Source: Hyphomicrobium_A sp964622715 (GTDB lineage Bacteria; Pseudomonadota; Alphaproteobacteria; Rhizobiales; Hyphomicrobiaceae). From it: DNA of 36,753 nucleotides. Below, piece by piece: positions 24,904 through 34,012 of this stretch; the stretch's first letter is position 1, and each line of letters starts with the position of its first letter. Made by a program: the position numbers and the translations under genes. The notes under the pieces are model-generated. The model worked only from the letters and a program-made list of their open reading frames with translations. It had not been told where the DNA came from and ran no database searches. Location: the NCBI GenBank assembly GCA_964622715.1, contig CAZURR010000014.1:1-36753 (forward strand). Reading direction: 5' to 3'.

Positions 24904-27345
24904 TCAAACGTCGAGATTGGCGACCGAAAGCGCGTTATCTTGGATAAATTCGCGGCGCGGTTCGACGACGTCGCCCATCAGCTTGGAGAATATCTCGTCT
25001 GCCTCGGATAGGTCGCCGATCTTGACCTGAAGCAACGTGCGCGCTTCACGATCCAGCGTCGTTTCCCACAACTGCTCTGGGTTCATTTCACCCAAGCCTT
25101 TGTAACGCTGCAGCGAGATACCCTTGCGGCCAGCCTCATAGATTGCCTCCAGCAAGTCTCGCGGGCCATGGACATTGATCGTTTCCGTCCTGCGCCGAAG
25201 CTTCGCGGGCGTTCCGTAAACCTCGGCAAGATGCTGCTGGCGTTCGTTCAAGCGCAGCGCATCGAGCGAGCCGAGAAAAGCGAGATCGAGAGCGTGCGCC
25301 TCAGTGACGCCGCGCACTTCGCGCTTGAAGAAAAAGCCGTCGTTGCCAAAACTGCCTTGCCAGCCTTTCTCTGTCTCCTCCGCGATCACATTGAGTCGGC
25401 GCGCGATGTCTTGAGCTACCTCGTTCGCACGGGCGGCCGAATGCAGAAGTCCGGGTTCAAATGCTCTGTCAATCGCCGCCTGCTCGACGATGTGGCGCGC
25501 ATAGCGCGAATGCAGCACATCGATGAAACCGACAATGGTGCGCGCCTGATCGACGATATCCCGCAAGTCCTTACCGGCGCGCTCCTCGCCGGTGCCGCTG
25601 ACGAGCACGGTGTCCTCCAGACCAGAGTCGATGAGGTAGTCCTCCAACGCACGCTGGTCTTTGAGGTACGTCTCCGACTTGCCGCGCGCCACCTTGTAGA
25701 GCGGTGGTTGCGCGATGTAGACGTGGCCATACTCAACGAGCTCGGGCATCTGCCGATAAAAGAAGGTCAACAACAGCGTGCGAATGTGGGCGCCGTCGAC
25801 GTCGGCGTCCGTCATGATAATGATCTTGTGATAGCGCAGTTTGGAAAGGTTGAAATCATCGCGGATGCCGGTACCGAGTGCGCCGATGATGTTGGTCACC
25901 TGCTCGGACGAGAGCATCCTGTCGACGCGGGCGCGCTCCACGTTGAGAATCTTGCCTCGGATCGGCAGAACGGCTTGATACTCGCGCTTGCGGCCTTGCT
26001 TGGCCGAGCCGCCGGCAGAGTCACCCTCCACGATGAAGAGCTCCGTGTTGACGGGATCGCGGTCTTGGCATTCGGCGAGGCCACCGGGCAGACGCAAGTT
26101 ATCCAGCGCGCCCTTGCGACGCGTCAGCTCGCGCGCCTTGCGCGCGGCCTCCCGGGCAAGTGCGGCCTCGACAATCTTACCGACGATGGCCTTGGCCTCC
26201 TTCGGGTGCTCCTCAAACCAAGCGGTGAGCTGCTCTCCCACAACGCTTTCAATCACCGGCTTGACCTCGGATGAGACCAGCTTGTCCTTCGTCTGGCTGG
26301 AGAACTTGGGATCGGGCACTTTGACTGAAAGAACGCAGGTGAGCCCCTCGCGCGAATCCTCGCCTGAGAGATCCACCTTCTCTTTTTTCGCGAGCCCACT
26401 TTCGCCGGCATATTTGTTGATGACACGGGTCAGCGACGCACGGAAGCCAGCCAAGTGCGTGCCTCCGTCGCGCTGAGGGATGTTGTTGGTAAAGAGCAGC
26501 ACGTTCTCGTGGTAGCTATCGTTCCACCACAGCGCAATCTCGATGCCCATACGATCGCGTTCAGCGCGAATCATGATCGGTTCATGTATGAGCGGCTGCC
26601 GAGAGCGGTCGAGATAGCGCACGAACGCCGCCGTGCCGCCTTCATAATGCAGTTCCTCGCGCTTCACGTCCGCATGGCGTGCGTCGGTGAGAACGATCCT
26701 GGCGCCCGAGTTGAGGAAGGCCAACTCGCGCAAGCGATGCTCAATCGTCGCAAAGTCAAACTCGGTCTGCGAAAAGGTCTTAAGGCTCGGCAGGAATGAC
26801 ACCTCAGTTCCGTGCTGACCATCGGCGTCGCCGACAACGCGAAGCGGCGCGACGGGCACGCCATCGCGAAACTCGATGAGGTGTTCCTTGCCCTCGCGCC
26901 AAATGCGGCACTTGAGCCAAGTCGACAGCGCGTTGACCACCGACACGCCCACGCCGTGCAAGCCGCCAGACACCTTGTAAGCGTTCTGGTCGAACTTGCC
27001 GCCGGCGTGCAGCTCTGTGAAAACGATTTCGGCGGCCGAGCGCTTCGGTTCTTGGTCGTCGTCCGTTTTGATGCCAGTGGGTATGCCCCGGCCATCATCG
27101 CGCACGGTGCACGAGCCGTCGGGATTCAAAGCAACAGAACACGCCTTGGCGTGGCCAGCCAGAACCTCGTCGACGGCGTTGTCGACAACCTCATAGATCA
27201 TGTGGTGCAGACCCGAGCCGTCGTCCGTATCGCCGATATACATTCCTGGGCGCTTACGAACCGCATCAAGCCCCTTGAGCATCTTGATGGATTCGGCGCC
27301 GTAGTCCTCGGCGCCCGTGTTTTTATTCGCGGGCAAAGCGCTCAT
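24904..27345 (-). CDS. gyrB: DNA gyrase subunit B
   Basis: GyrB is the ATPase subunit of the type II topoisomerase that supercoils DNA. This 813-residue protein has the GHKL ATPase domain (VRKRPGMYIGDTDD, EVVDNAVDE, the DDGRGIP loop, and GGLHGVGVSVVNALS), the transducer, and the TOPRIM domain (ELFIVEGDSAGGSAKQGR, and TDADVDGAHIRTLLL with the metal-binding DxD). The C-terminal GyrB block RYKGLGEMNPEQLWETT is intact. It follows GyrB rather than ParE in carrying an insertion after TOPRIM (about residues 560-700). ATG 27345 is preceded by an AGGA-type site. It is the last gene of dnaA-dnaN-recF-gyrB. Confidence 0.97.
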   Translation of the reverse strand: MSALPANKNTGAEDYGAESIKMLKGLDAVRKRPGMYIGDTDDGSGLHHMIYEVVDNAVDEVLAGHAKACSVALNPDGSCTVRDDGRGIPTGIKTDDDQEPKRSAAEIVFTELHAGGKFDQNAYKVSGGLHGVGVSVVNALSTWLKCRIWREGKEHLIEFRDGVPVAPLRVVGDADGQHGTEVSFLPSLKTFSQTEFDFATIEHRLRELAFLNSGARIVLTDARHADVKREELHYEGGTAAFVRYLDRSRQPLIHEPIMIRAERDRMGIEIALWWNDSYHENVLLFTNNIPQRDGGTHLAGFRASLTRVINKYAGESGLAKKEKVDLSGEDSREGLTCVLSVKVPDPKFSSQTKDKLVSSEVKPVIESVVGEQLTAWFEEHPKEAKAIVGKIVEAALAREAARKARELTRRKGALDNLRLPGGLAECQDRDPVNTELFIVEGDSAGGSAKQGRKREYQAVLPIRGKILNVERARVDRMLSSEQVTNIIGALGTGIRDDFNLSKLRYHKIIIMTDADVDGAHIRTLLLTFFYRQMPELVEYGHVYIAQPPLYKVARGKSETYLKDQRALEDYLIDSGLEDTVLVSGTGEERAGKDLRDIVDQARTIVGFIDVLHSRYARHIVEQAAIDRAFEPGLLHSAARANEVAQDIARRLNVIAEETEKGWQGSFGNDGFFFKREVRGVTEAHALDLAFLGSLDALRLNERQQHLAEVYGTPAKLRRRTETINVHGPRDLLEAIYEAGRKGISLQRYKGLGEMNPEQLWETTLDREARTLLQVKIGDLSEADEIFSKLMGDVVEPRREFIQDNALSVANLDV

Positions 27346-27492
27346 ACAGTCCTGTCCTTGAGGGTCGTTCCACCTCGGCATTTCTTATACCATGGAACCG
27401 GCCATTGCACCGTGAAAAAGCATGCTCGGATTGGCACAACACTCAGCGAAAAAACTATTTTTATCAATGGGTTGTGATGCGAGCGTATCGGC

Positions 27493-28689
27493 CTAGCAAG
27501 ATGTGGCGCTGAACCCCGTCAAAGCGCCGTCCTCAACCTGCCAGAAGCGGGCATTTTCGCGCAGCGCAGCGAACGCTACTTGCTCCGTTCCTGTCATCCA
27601 CGCTTGAGCCCCAAGACGCAAGATTTCGTCGAAGAGCGCTGCCCGGCGCGCCGCGTCCAAGTGTGCCGTGATCTCGTCGAGAAGCAATATGGGGGCAACC
27701 CCGTCGCAACGACGTGCGACGAGTTCGGCGTGGGCAAGGACGAGACCCAATAGGAGCGCCTTCTGCTCTCCGGTCGAGCACAGACGCGCTGGCAGCTCTT
27801 TGGGCCCATGCGACACCAGGAGATCGGAGCGGTGCGGCCCATGAAGCGTACGGCCCGCGGCCCGGTCGCGCTCGCGCGTGTCACTGAGAACCGCCGCGTA
27901 GGCGTCCTCCACCTCGACGGCGGCCAGTCCAGCAAGATCCGCTTCAAGCGAACCTTCGATCGCAAGCCCGGCCCATGGAAACGGCGAATTTGGATCACGC
28001 GCTTGCCGTTCGGCTGTGATGGAGCAAAGACCAGCCACGGCTTCAGCGCGCGCCGCTGCAATCGCGGTGCCGGTCTCTGCCATCACCAGCTCCAGGCCTT
28101 CAAAGCGCGTTACATCGCGCACTCCACCAACAAGTAGGCGATTGCGCTGTTGCATGGCGCGTTCGAACCGACCGGCACGCGTGCGATAGCTGGGATCGAA
28201 GCACAGGATGAGCCGGTCGAGAAAGCGGCGACGTTCCGAGGCTGGCCCCATGAACAGGCTATCCATGGCAGGCGTGAGCCACACCATCTCGACGTACTCG
28301 GCCAGCGTGCCTGAGCCCCCAACCCTCTCCCCATCGATGCGCACAACGCGAGAAGAGCCCTCGCCGGCGCCTTGCGACGCCATGAGCCCTGTCCCAATTT
28401 CGACTTTGCCAATGTGTGTGTGCACGCGCGCCGCAACCACCCAACCTCCATCACTTGCGCCACGAACGAGTTCAGGAAAAGCAGCCCGGCGCAGACCACG
28501 CCCGGGCGCCAACAGTGAGATGGCTTCAAGAAGATTGGTCTTGCCCGCACCGTTGGCGCCAACGAGGACCTGCGGCTCCGGCCCTGCCTCCAAGGCGATT
28601 TGAGTGTAGTTGCGGAAATCAGTGAGCGTCAGGCGCTCAACCCACAGCATCGTGGCGGAGGCACTCTGTGCGGGCGTGGACGCGCCCAT
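27493..28689 (-). CDS. recF: DNA replication and repair protein RecF
   Basis: RecF is an SMC-like ATPase that loads RecA at gaps and restarts stalled forks. From ATG 28689 it has 398 residues. GGAGG sits eight bases before that ATG, while the GTG at 28704 lacks a site. Motifs are the RecF N-terminus LTLTDFRNY, Walker A VGANGAGKTNLLEAI, the DSLFMGPASERRRFLDRL block, the signature STGEQKALLLGLVLAH, and Walker B PILLLDEITAHLD. The gene begins 18 bases after the dnaN stop, so the two are very likely co-transcribed. Confidence 0.95.
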   Translation of the reverse strand: MGASTPAQSASATMLWVERLTLTDFRNYTQIALEAGPEPQVLVGANGAGKTNLLEAISLLAPGRGLRRAAFPELVRGASDGGWVVAARVHTHIGKVEIGTGLMASQGAGEGSSRVVRIDGERVGGSGTLAEYVEMVWLTPAMDSLFMGPASERRRFLDRLILCFDPSYRTRAGRFERAMQQRNRLLVGGVRDVTRFEGLELVMAETGTAIAAARAEAVAGLCSITAERQARDPNSPFPWAGLAIEGSLEADLAGLAAVEVEDAYAAVLSDTRERDRAAGRTLHGPHRSDLLVSHGPKELPARLCSTGEQKALLLGLVLAHAELVARRCDGVAPILLLDEITAHLDAARRAALFDEILRLGAQAWMTGTEQVAFAALRENARFWQVEDGALTGFSATSC

Positions 28690-28707
28690 GGCCGCTGCCT
28701 CCACGGG

Positions 28708-29826
28708 CTACACCCGCATCGGCATCAGCACATAAAGCGCTGACTCGTCGCTTGCATCCCTCACCATGGTGGGAGAGCCTGGGTCGGCCAGCTTAAAGCA
28801 GGCTTCCTCACCCTCCAGCTGGCCGGCAATGTCGAGCAGATAGCGGGCGTTGAATCCAATCTCAAGCGGATCGGCCGAGTAGGCGACATCGATCTCTTCG
28901 GTAGCGCTACCACCCTCGGGGTTGTTGACCGACAGGGTTAGCTTGTCCGGCTTGATGTTGAGTTTAACAGCACGCCCGCGCTCGCTCGCGATCGTCGACA
29001 CGCGATCGACCGCGCTCATGAATTCCGCGTTGGAGACTTTCATCTCCTTGTCGTTGCCTTTTGGAATAACGCGTCCGTAGTCGGGGAACGTGCCGTCGAT
29101 CAGTTTCGACGTGAGCGTCACCGTGCCGATCTCAAAGCGCACCTTCGCTTGGCTTATGCCGACCTTTATGGTTGCCGAACTGTCTTCAATGAGCCTGTGC
29201 AGCTCATGCACCGTCTTGCGCGGGACAATGACGCCCGGCATGCCTTCGCCGCCCTTGGGAAGCGGTAGCTCAACTTGCGCAAGCCGATGACCATCAGTGG
29301 CCACCGCACGCAGCGTTGCCGCCTTCTCGGCCTGCGCGGTGTGCAAGTAGATGCCATTCAGATAGTAGCGCGTCTCTTCAGTTGAGATGGCAAAGCGCGT
29401 CTTATCGATGAGACGTTTTAAGTCCTGCGCGCCAAGTTCAAAATCGTGGCTCAGCTGGCCGACGGCAATGTCGGGAAAATCCTCAGCGGGAAGCGTCTGC
29501 AGTGCGAAGCGTGCTTGACCCGCGGCCAGCGTGAGACGTTCCTTTTCCGCGTCTCTACGAATATCGACCTGGCTGCCATCGGGGAGCTTGCGCACAATAT
29601 CATGCAGAATGTGCGCCGGTACCGTCACGGCACCGGGCGCACTCACATCGGCTGCAACCGACTCAACGACCTCACGCTCGAGATCCGTCGCCTTGAATTC
29701 TAGGGTCGAGTCGCGGGTTCGCAACAGTACGTTGGACAGAATGGGAATCGTCGTGCGTCGTTCAACCACACTCGTTACGTGGCCGAGCGCCCGCAAAAGT
29801 TCACCACGTTCAATCACTAGCCGCAT
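28708..29826 (-). CDS. dnaN: DNA polymerase III beta sliding clamp DnaN
   Basis: DnaN is the ring-shaped processivity clamp of replicative DNA polymerase. From ATG 29826 it has 372 residues, the usual length, and begins MRLVIERGELLRALGHV. GAGGG lies eight bases upstream. The longer frame to 29880 adds 18 non-family residues. Clamp features are seen in all three domains: VVERRTTIPILSNV, the TRFAISTEETRYYLNGIYLH block, TDGHRLAQVELP, RVSTIASERGRAVKL, and the C-terminal YVLMPMRV, the canonical end. It follows dnaA by 296 bases with two stem-loops between. Confidence 0.97.
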   Translation of the reverse strand: MRLVIERGELLRALGHVTSVVERRTTIPILSNVLLRTRDSTLEFKATDLEREVVESVAADVSAPGAVTVPAHILHDIVRKLPDGSQVDIRRDAEKERLTLAAGQARFALQTLPAEDFPDIAVGQLSHDFELGAQDLKRLIDKTRFAISTEETRYYLNGIYLHTAQAEKAATLRAVATDGHRLAQVELPLPKGGEGMPGVIVPRKTVHELHRLIEDSSATIKVGISQAKVRFEIGTVTLTSKLIDGTFPDYGRVIPKGNDKEMKVSNAEFMSAVDRVSTIASERGRAVKLNIKPDKLTLSVNNPEGGSATEEIDVAYSADPLEIGFNARYLLDIAGQLEGEEACFKLADPGSPTMVRDASDESALYVLMPMRV

Positions 29827-29963
29827 GGCATTTTCCCTCGGCGCATTCTGGGAGGCTAACCCCACCACTGTCGAGTCCACAAGGCTGTCCTTTCGCGAGA
29901 CGGCGGACCGCGGAGGCAGGGACCACTAAACTGAAGGAGGATTCGCGCCTAGACAACTTGACC

Positions 29964-29996
29964 CGATGCCGCCCTCTTTTTCAAGGGGCGGCATCG
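29964..29996 (-). other. Stem-loop 1 between dnaA and dnaN
   Basis: CGATGCCGCCC (29964-29974) pairs perfectly with GGGCGGCATCG (29986-29996) across an 11-base loop. No U-run follows on the - strand, so it is not a standard intrinsic terminator for dnaA. It may act in mRNA processing or partial termination. Confidence 0.5.
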
Positions 29997-30072
29997 TTGA
30001 CTGGGAATATCGGACCGTCACAACGTCTTAGGAACGGCGCCCAACGACGACGCCCCTCCCCAGTTTAGTTTG

Positions 30073-30095
30073 CCGTACCCGCGCTCCGGGTACGG
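30073..30095 (-). other. Stem-loop 2 between dnaA and dnaN
   Basis: CCGTACCCG (30073-30081) pairs perfectly with CGGGTACGG (30087-30095) across a 5-base loop, 28 bases after the dnaA stop. No T-tract follows on either strand. Its position suggests the 3' end of a dnaA mRNA or a pause or processing site. Confidence 0.45.
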
Positions 30096-30122
30096 TTGAT
30101 CAATCTGGCCACTGAGGACCGC

Positions 30123-31658
30123 TCAATGGCTCAGTAGCTTCTTCAACTCCTCGATTTCCTCTTTCAAGCGAGGATTGCCAGTAATTTCGCGGTCGATCTT
30201 GCGGATCGCATGAAGCACCGTGGTGTGATCCCGGTTGCCGAACCGCCGCCCAATCTCAGGCAACGAACGCGCGGTCAGCTGCTTGGCGAGGTACATCCCA
30301 ATCTGGCGCGGCCACACAACCGATCGATGGCGGCGCTGCGAAAGTAGATCACCTTTCGAGACGCCAAAGTGACGCGAGATTATGCGCAAGATATCCTCGA
30401 TCTTGATGCGGCGCGGCTCCAGTCCTTGCACCAGATCGCGGATCACCGTCGCGGTAACGTCGGGGGTAATGGCCGTTCGCATATACTGCCACGTGGCATA
30501 GAGGCGAGTGATGGCACCCTCTAGCTCACGCCCACTTTCTGTGAGGCGCTCGGCCAGTAGCTCCAGGACCTCTTCCCCTAGCGTGAAGGAAGGGTCGCCG
30601 GCGCGCTTTTCATCCAGACGCTTTTGCAGAATCTTTAGCCGGAGTTCGTGATCGAGCGTCCCAAGCTCGGTGACAAGCCCACGCTGAAGCCGAGAGCGCA
30701 TGCGCTCATTGAGGCGTTCAATGTGGTTAGGCGCACGCGCAGAAGCAACGACCACCTGCCGCCCGCCATCGAGCAGCGCGTTGATGATGTGGTCGAACTC
30801 CTGCTCCGTCCGTTCGCCGTGCATAAACTCCAGATCATCGATCAGGAGAATGTTAATGGAACGGAACTTATCCTTGAAGGCCAGCGGATCCTGACTGCGC
30901 AGCGCCTCGACGAACTGATAGCGGAAGCGCTCAGCCGTCAAATAGAGCACCTGTGCATGTGGCGCACGCCGCTTAACCTCCCAAGCGATCGCATGCAGCA
31001 GATGCGTCTTTCCCAGGCCGACCGACGAGTGGATGTAGAGGGGATTGAATCCGGGAGCGTCCGACAACGCCGTTTCGGCAACTTGCGTAGCGCCCGCATG
31101 TGCCATGCGGTTTGAAGCACCGATCACGAAGCTATCGAAGGTATAGCGCGGGTCGAGCGGCGAGCCCTCGAAGCCGCCCACGCTCGTCCTGCCCACGCTC
31201 TGAGCAGGAGGCACGAAACCGGCCATTCGCTGACCGTGCTCTGGCCGCGCGCTTGTCGGTGACCCATTGGCACCGCTACCTGATCCTGCTTGAGCCTCTT
31301 GGCCGTTGTTCCAGCGCGCAGCAGCCGCTCCGCCGGGCTGACGCAGCATGACCTCGACGCGTTCGGCCCCTTTGAACTCAGCGCGACAACAGTCGAGCAG
31401 GTCCTGAGAGTAGTGCGACTGGATCCAAGTTTTGAGGAACTTCACCGGCACTGAAACCTTGATGGTCTTGCCCTCGATTTCCTCAAATTCCAATGCATGA
31501 AACCAGCTGGAAAATATATCGTCACCGAGACGTGCGCGCAGCATGGCACGCACTTTCTGGCCTTTCGGCTCGCCGGTACGCTGTCCCGCCTCGCTCTGCC
31601 CCGAACTAGCGCCTCCGCCAGCCGCAGCTTTTCGCTCCGTCTTCTGAATCGTTTGCAT
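30123..31658 (-). CDS. dnaA: Chromosomal replication initiator DnaA
   Basis: DnaA is the AAA+ protein that binds and melts the origin. It has 511 residues: domain I (about 34-110, SSWFHALEFEEIEGKTIKV), a Gly/Ala/Pro-rich domain II (about 110-165), domain III with P-loop SSVGLGKT (211-218; the first glycine of the usual motif is serine here) and Walker B ILLIDDLEFM, and domain IV with the DNA-binding signature RFGNRDHTTVLHAIRKID. A basic N-terminal leader of about 30 residues precedes domain I. The ATG at 31658 has GGGGG six bases ahead. Downstream are dnaN, recF and gyrB in order. Confidence 0.97.
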   Translation of the reverse strand: MQTIQKTERKAAAGGGASSGQSEAGQRTGEPKGQKVRAMLRARLGDDIFSSWFHALEFEEIEGKTIKVSVPVKFLKTWIQSHYSQDLLDCCRAEFKGAERVEVMLRQPGGAAAARWNNGQEAQAGSGSGANGSPTSARPEHGQRMAGFVPPAQSVGRTSVGGFEGSPLDPRYTFDSFVIGASNRMAHAGATQVAETALSDAPGFNPLYIHSSVGLGKTHLLHAIAWEVKRRAPHAQVLYLTAERFRYQFVEALRSQDPLAFKDKFRSINILLIDDLEFMHGERTEQEFDHIINALLDGGRQVVVASARAPNHIERLNERMRSRLQRGLVTELGTLDHELRLKILQKRLDEKRAGDPSFTLGEEVLELLAERLTESGRELEGAITRLYATWQYMRTAITPDVTATVIRDLVQGLEPRRIKIEDILRIISRHFGVSKGDLLSQRRHRSVVWPRQIGMYLAKQLTARSLPEIGRRFGNRDHTTVLHAIRKIDREITGNPRLKEEIEELKKLLSH

Positions 31659-31785
31659 TACTGACCCCCGCTACTTTTTCGGCTTTCTGACTTGCACCTC
31701 AAAGTCCCTGAACAAGTCCGCACCGTCGCAATCCACCGCCGCGGTTGCGTCGTCCGTCTTTGTTCAGTCGTCCGAATTGGGTGCT

Positions 31786-32220
31786 CTAACCTTGCACCCA
31801 AGGTAAGCCAGCGGCTTTCCAGCCGGCGACCTGCCCTCTATGGCGATCGGCATCGAGAGGCCCCTCGAAGCCATCCGCCACATTCCTACATCGCTCGAAT
31901 CCTGCATTCGCCATGGCTTCCGCCGCCATGCGACTGCGAACACCAGATCGACAGATAAAGAACAACTCAGCATCCTTCTTGGCACCCGCCGCATCGAGCA
32001 CAACCGCCAAACGCTCCGGGAATGCCGCGTCGATTTTGTTCTCCGGAGACGTCTGCCACTCGACCGTTAGAGCCTGCTTCCCGATTTTCTTAAGATCGGG
32101 TAGCCCAACGAACGTCCACTCCGCTCTCGTTCGCACATCGATCATCACGGAGTTGGCATCGCGCTGCAGACGAGCCCAAACCTCATCCACAGGCACATCC
32201 TCGACGTGGACGACTTCCAT
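31786..32220 (-). CDS. Rhodanese-like sulfurtransferase domain protein
   Basis: This is a single rhodanese domain of 144 residues. VMIDVRTRAEW marks the N-terminal strand, and the active-site loop FFICRSGVRSRMAA contains catalytic C90 in the CRSGxRS form typical of thiosulfate-type rhodaneses. The C-terminal GFEGPLDADRHRG ... GWKAAGLPW block is standard. I start it at ATG 32220 (MEVVHVEDV), because the 44 residues before it in the longer frame do not look like rhodanese. The ribosome-binding site is weak. It lies 127 bases upstream of dnaA in the same direction. Its substrate is unknown. Confidence 0.85.
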   Translation of the reverse strand: MEVVHVEDVPVDEVWARLQRDANSVMIDVRTRAEWTFVGLPDLKKIGKQALTVEWQTSPENKIDAAFPERLAVVLDAAGAKKDAELFFICRSGVRSRMAAEAMANAGFERCRNVADGFEGPLDADRHRGQVAGWKAAGLPWVQG

Positions 32221-32867
32221 GGAATCCACTTGCGTTCTCCACAGACGCAGGTGCCGCAGATCTTTTTTCTGACTACGACCTACTTCACAGAATTCGGTAG
32301 ACTTAAGAAAACAAACCCCGTCTTCTGGGTCCGCACCCAGAAAGATACGCAATACAAGATCCTAGTGACGGTAGAGCCAGGGACGAGATACTTAGAAAAA
32401 CCTGGACCAACGCTCGTCGTTACTAAAGCAACTGCTGTTAACTCAACGTGAGTAACTCAGCCAAAAGAGGCTAGCGCTTTACGCATCGTTAAGCAAGTGG
32501 ATGCAAGTGCAGTTGCGCGAGGTAGCTCATGCCAATAGGCGACGTCTGGTGCTGTGGAAAACTGGTGAATAAGTTTCACGAATTGTGAGTACGCAGCTGA
32601 CGCAGTTGAAGATTTCCACACCTATGGAAGAGCGATCAGCATCGTGCGCACGCGCCGAACAGTTCCACGTCGCCTCGTCGATTTTTTTTCGAGCGCCCTT
32701 CGAAAAATATATCTGCGCCGACCTAATATGCCCGCGCAGTGCGCCCACAGCACCTCAAAATCCGCAACTTACAATCGTTCAAGAAATTTATTTGCTAGCG
32801 CGACTCACAACGGCCGTGTGGCGAAAATACCGCGACAGTGTCACGACCTACATGCGTTATGAAACGG
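32221..32867. other. Gene-free region with DnaA-box-like sites (candidate origin or dnaA control region)
   Basis: These 647 bases hold no convincing gene. Three sites resemble the DnaA box TTATCCACA or its complement: TGTGGAAAA (32553-32561, one mismatch), ATTTCCACA (32612-32620, two mismatches) and TGTGGCGAA (32817-32825, two mismatches). An A/T-rich inverted repeat, TTTTTCGA (32685-32692) with TCGAAAAA (32700-32707), is followed by AATATATC. The segment is more A/T-rich than its neighbours. The location beside dnaA and rpsT suits an origin or a DnaA-controlled promoter, but many alphaproteobacteria place the origin near hemE instead. Confidence 0.4.
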
Positions 32868-33134
32868 TCAGCTAGCGATTGCCTTCACGCGCGCTGTGAG
32901 TCGAGAAATCTTGCGGCTAGCCGTCTTCTTATGCATCAAGCCCTTTTGCGCCGAACGCGCCAGCAACGGCGCTGCCGACTTCAATGCCTCAACAGCGGTG
33001 TCCTTGTTGCCGGCCGCAATCGCCGCTTCGACCTTTCGCACTTCGCCACGAGTCTGCGAGTTGCGGGCCTTGTTGATCTCTGTGCGACGAATCGAATTGC
33101 GAGCGGCTTTCTTTGCCGACCTAGTATTGGCCAT
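32868..33134 (-). CDS. rpsT: 30S ribosomal protein S20
   Basis: This is the small-subunit protein S20, 88 residues, which binds 16S rRNA early in assembly. It begins MANTRSAKKAARNSIRR, the standard S20 start, and ends with the family KKTASRKISRLTARVKAIAS-type tail (two consecutive blocks). The ATG at 33134 has GAAGGG ahead. A much longer upstream frame has no family resemblance and is ignored. The highly basic composition is normal. rpsT beside dnaA is common in alphaproteobacteria. Confidence 0.96.
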   Translation of the reverse strand: MANTRSAKKAARNSIRRTEINKARNSQTRGEVRKVEAAIAAGNKDTAVEALKSAAPLLARSAQKGLMHKKTASRKISRLTARVKAIAS

Positions 33135-33396
33135 TGCGTAACCCTTCATTGTACTTCGGCTTCGCTCCGTCCTTGCCTTTAAAGCTCCAACAAGCTGAAA
33201 GACAGAGCGAAACGCGCTCGCCGCCCGAAACCCTAGCTTCGAGCGGCTCAAGTTGGCTGTCGTATAGACGGCCGCTGCAGGACGGTCAACGGCCATGCGG
33301 GGGCGGAATAACTTGGCCGGCAAGGGAGAACAGGGCGCTAGAAATCTGCTAAGGGTCCTCCGGGAACCCCAAGAATAGGCCGATGGAGGGAATCGT

Positions 33397-33981
33397 ATGA
33401 CGTCGACTTGGGCTTGGATCACGGCTTTAATCATCGGCTTGTTGGCTATCATTTGGAGCGCGGGGGAGGATCGGCCGGGGATACATTTGGCGATGGCGGC
33501 ATTGGCTTGTCTGGGGTTCGCGGTGCTCGCAGTTTGCGACTTCCAACGCCTGACTGCCAAAGGCGCCAACCTGCCAGCCCTCGCCAGCGCAACGGCCCGC
33601 GACATGGGCTTCGTATGGGCATGGGCCGCACTCGGCATGCTCCTTACTTACGTCTTCATTCTGAGTTGGCATGAGTGGTGGCAATATGTGCTCGCGGCCG
33701 GGGTCGTCGCAGTGCTGTGCTTCTTCTTTTCGGCGACGATGAGCCGAGATGCCGAAACAGGCAAGGAGGACGAAACCATACTCAAGTTGGCACGCTATCT
33801 TACGATCGCCCAGCTTGCCGGCATGCTCATCACCATGATCGGTCTTATCGTTGACGATAAGATGCCGCGAGGTATGCAACAGCCTGATTGGGCGGCTAAC
33901 AACATATTCTTTTTTGGAGCGGCCGCGCTCGCGGTCATCAGTGCCAACGCCCTACGTATCCCGCGACCGAGAAATTCCTAG
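33397..33981 (+). CDS. Membrane protein of unknown function (paralog A)
   Basis: This 194-residue protein has about six predicted membrane helices (about 5-20, 28-47, 70-89, 97-114, 133-152 and 168-185), short loops and no signal peptide. Distinct motifs are SWHEWWQY (90-97) after helix 3 and DWAANNIFFFGAAAL (164-178) leading into the last helix. I do not recognise the family. ATG 33397 has GGAGGG six bases upstream, a strong site. The next gene shares both motifs at nearly the same spacing and starts about 30 bases after this stop, so the two form a tandem paralogous pair. The divergent rpsT leaves a 262-base promoter region. Confidence 0.75.
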   Translation: MTSTWAWITALIIGLLAIIWSAGEDRPGIHLAMAALACLGFAVLAVCDFQRLTAKGANLPALASATARDMGFVWAWAALGMLLTYVFILSWHEWWQYVLAAGVVAVLCFFFSATMSRDAETGKEDETILKLARYLTIAQLAGMLITMIGLIVDDKMPRGMQQPDWAANNIFFFGAAALAVISANALRIPRPRNS

Positions 33982-34012
33982 CCGCATCACAGCGAAGGGA
34001 CGAGCTGCTACC

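Noticed and set aside
25168..26274. Long open frame (368 codons) on the + strand inside gyrB
   Set aside because: It is antisense to the conserved TOPRIM region of gyrB, has no family resemblance, and is explained by GC-rich codon bias.
30123..31658. Serine in place of the first P-loop glycine of DnaA as a defect
   Set aside because: The remaining GLGKT core is intact and, as far as I recall, this variation is common in alphaproteobacterial DnaA.
32585..32875. 96-codon + strand frame in the gene-free region upstream of rpsT
   Set aside because: It runs through the A/T-rich inverted repeat, overlaps the end of rpsT, lacks a ribosome-binding site and resembles no family.
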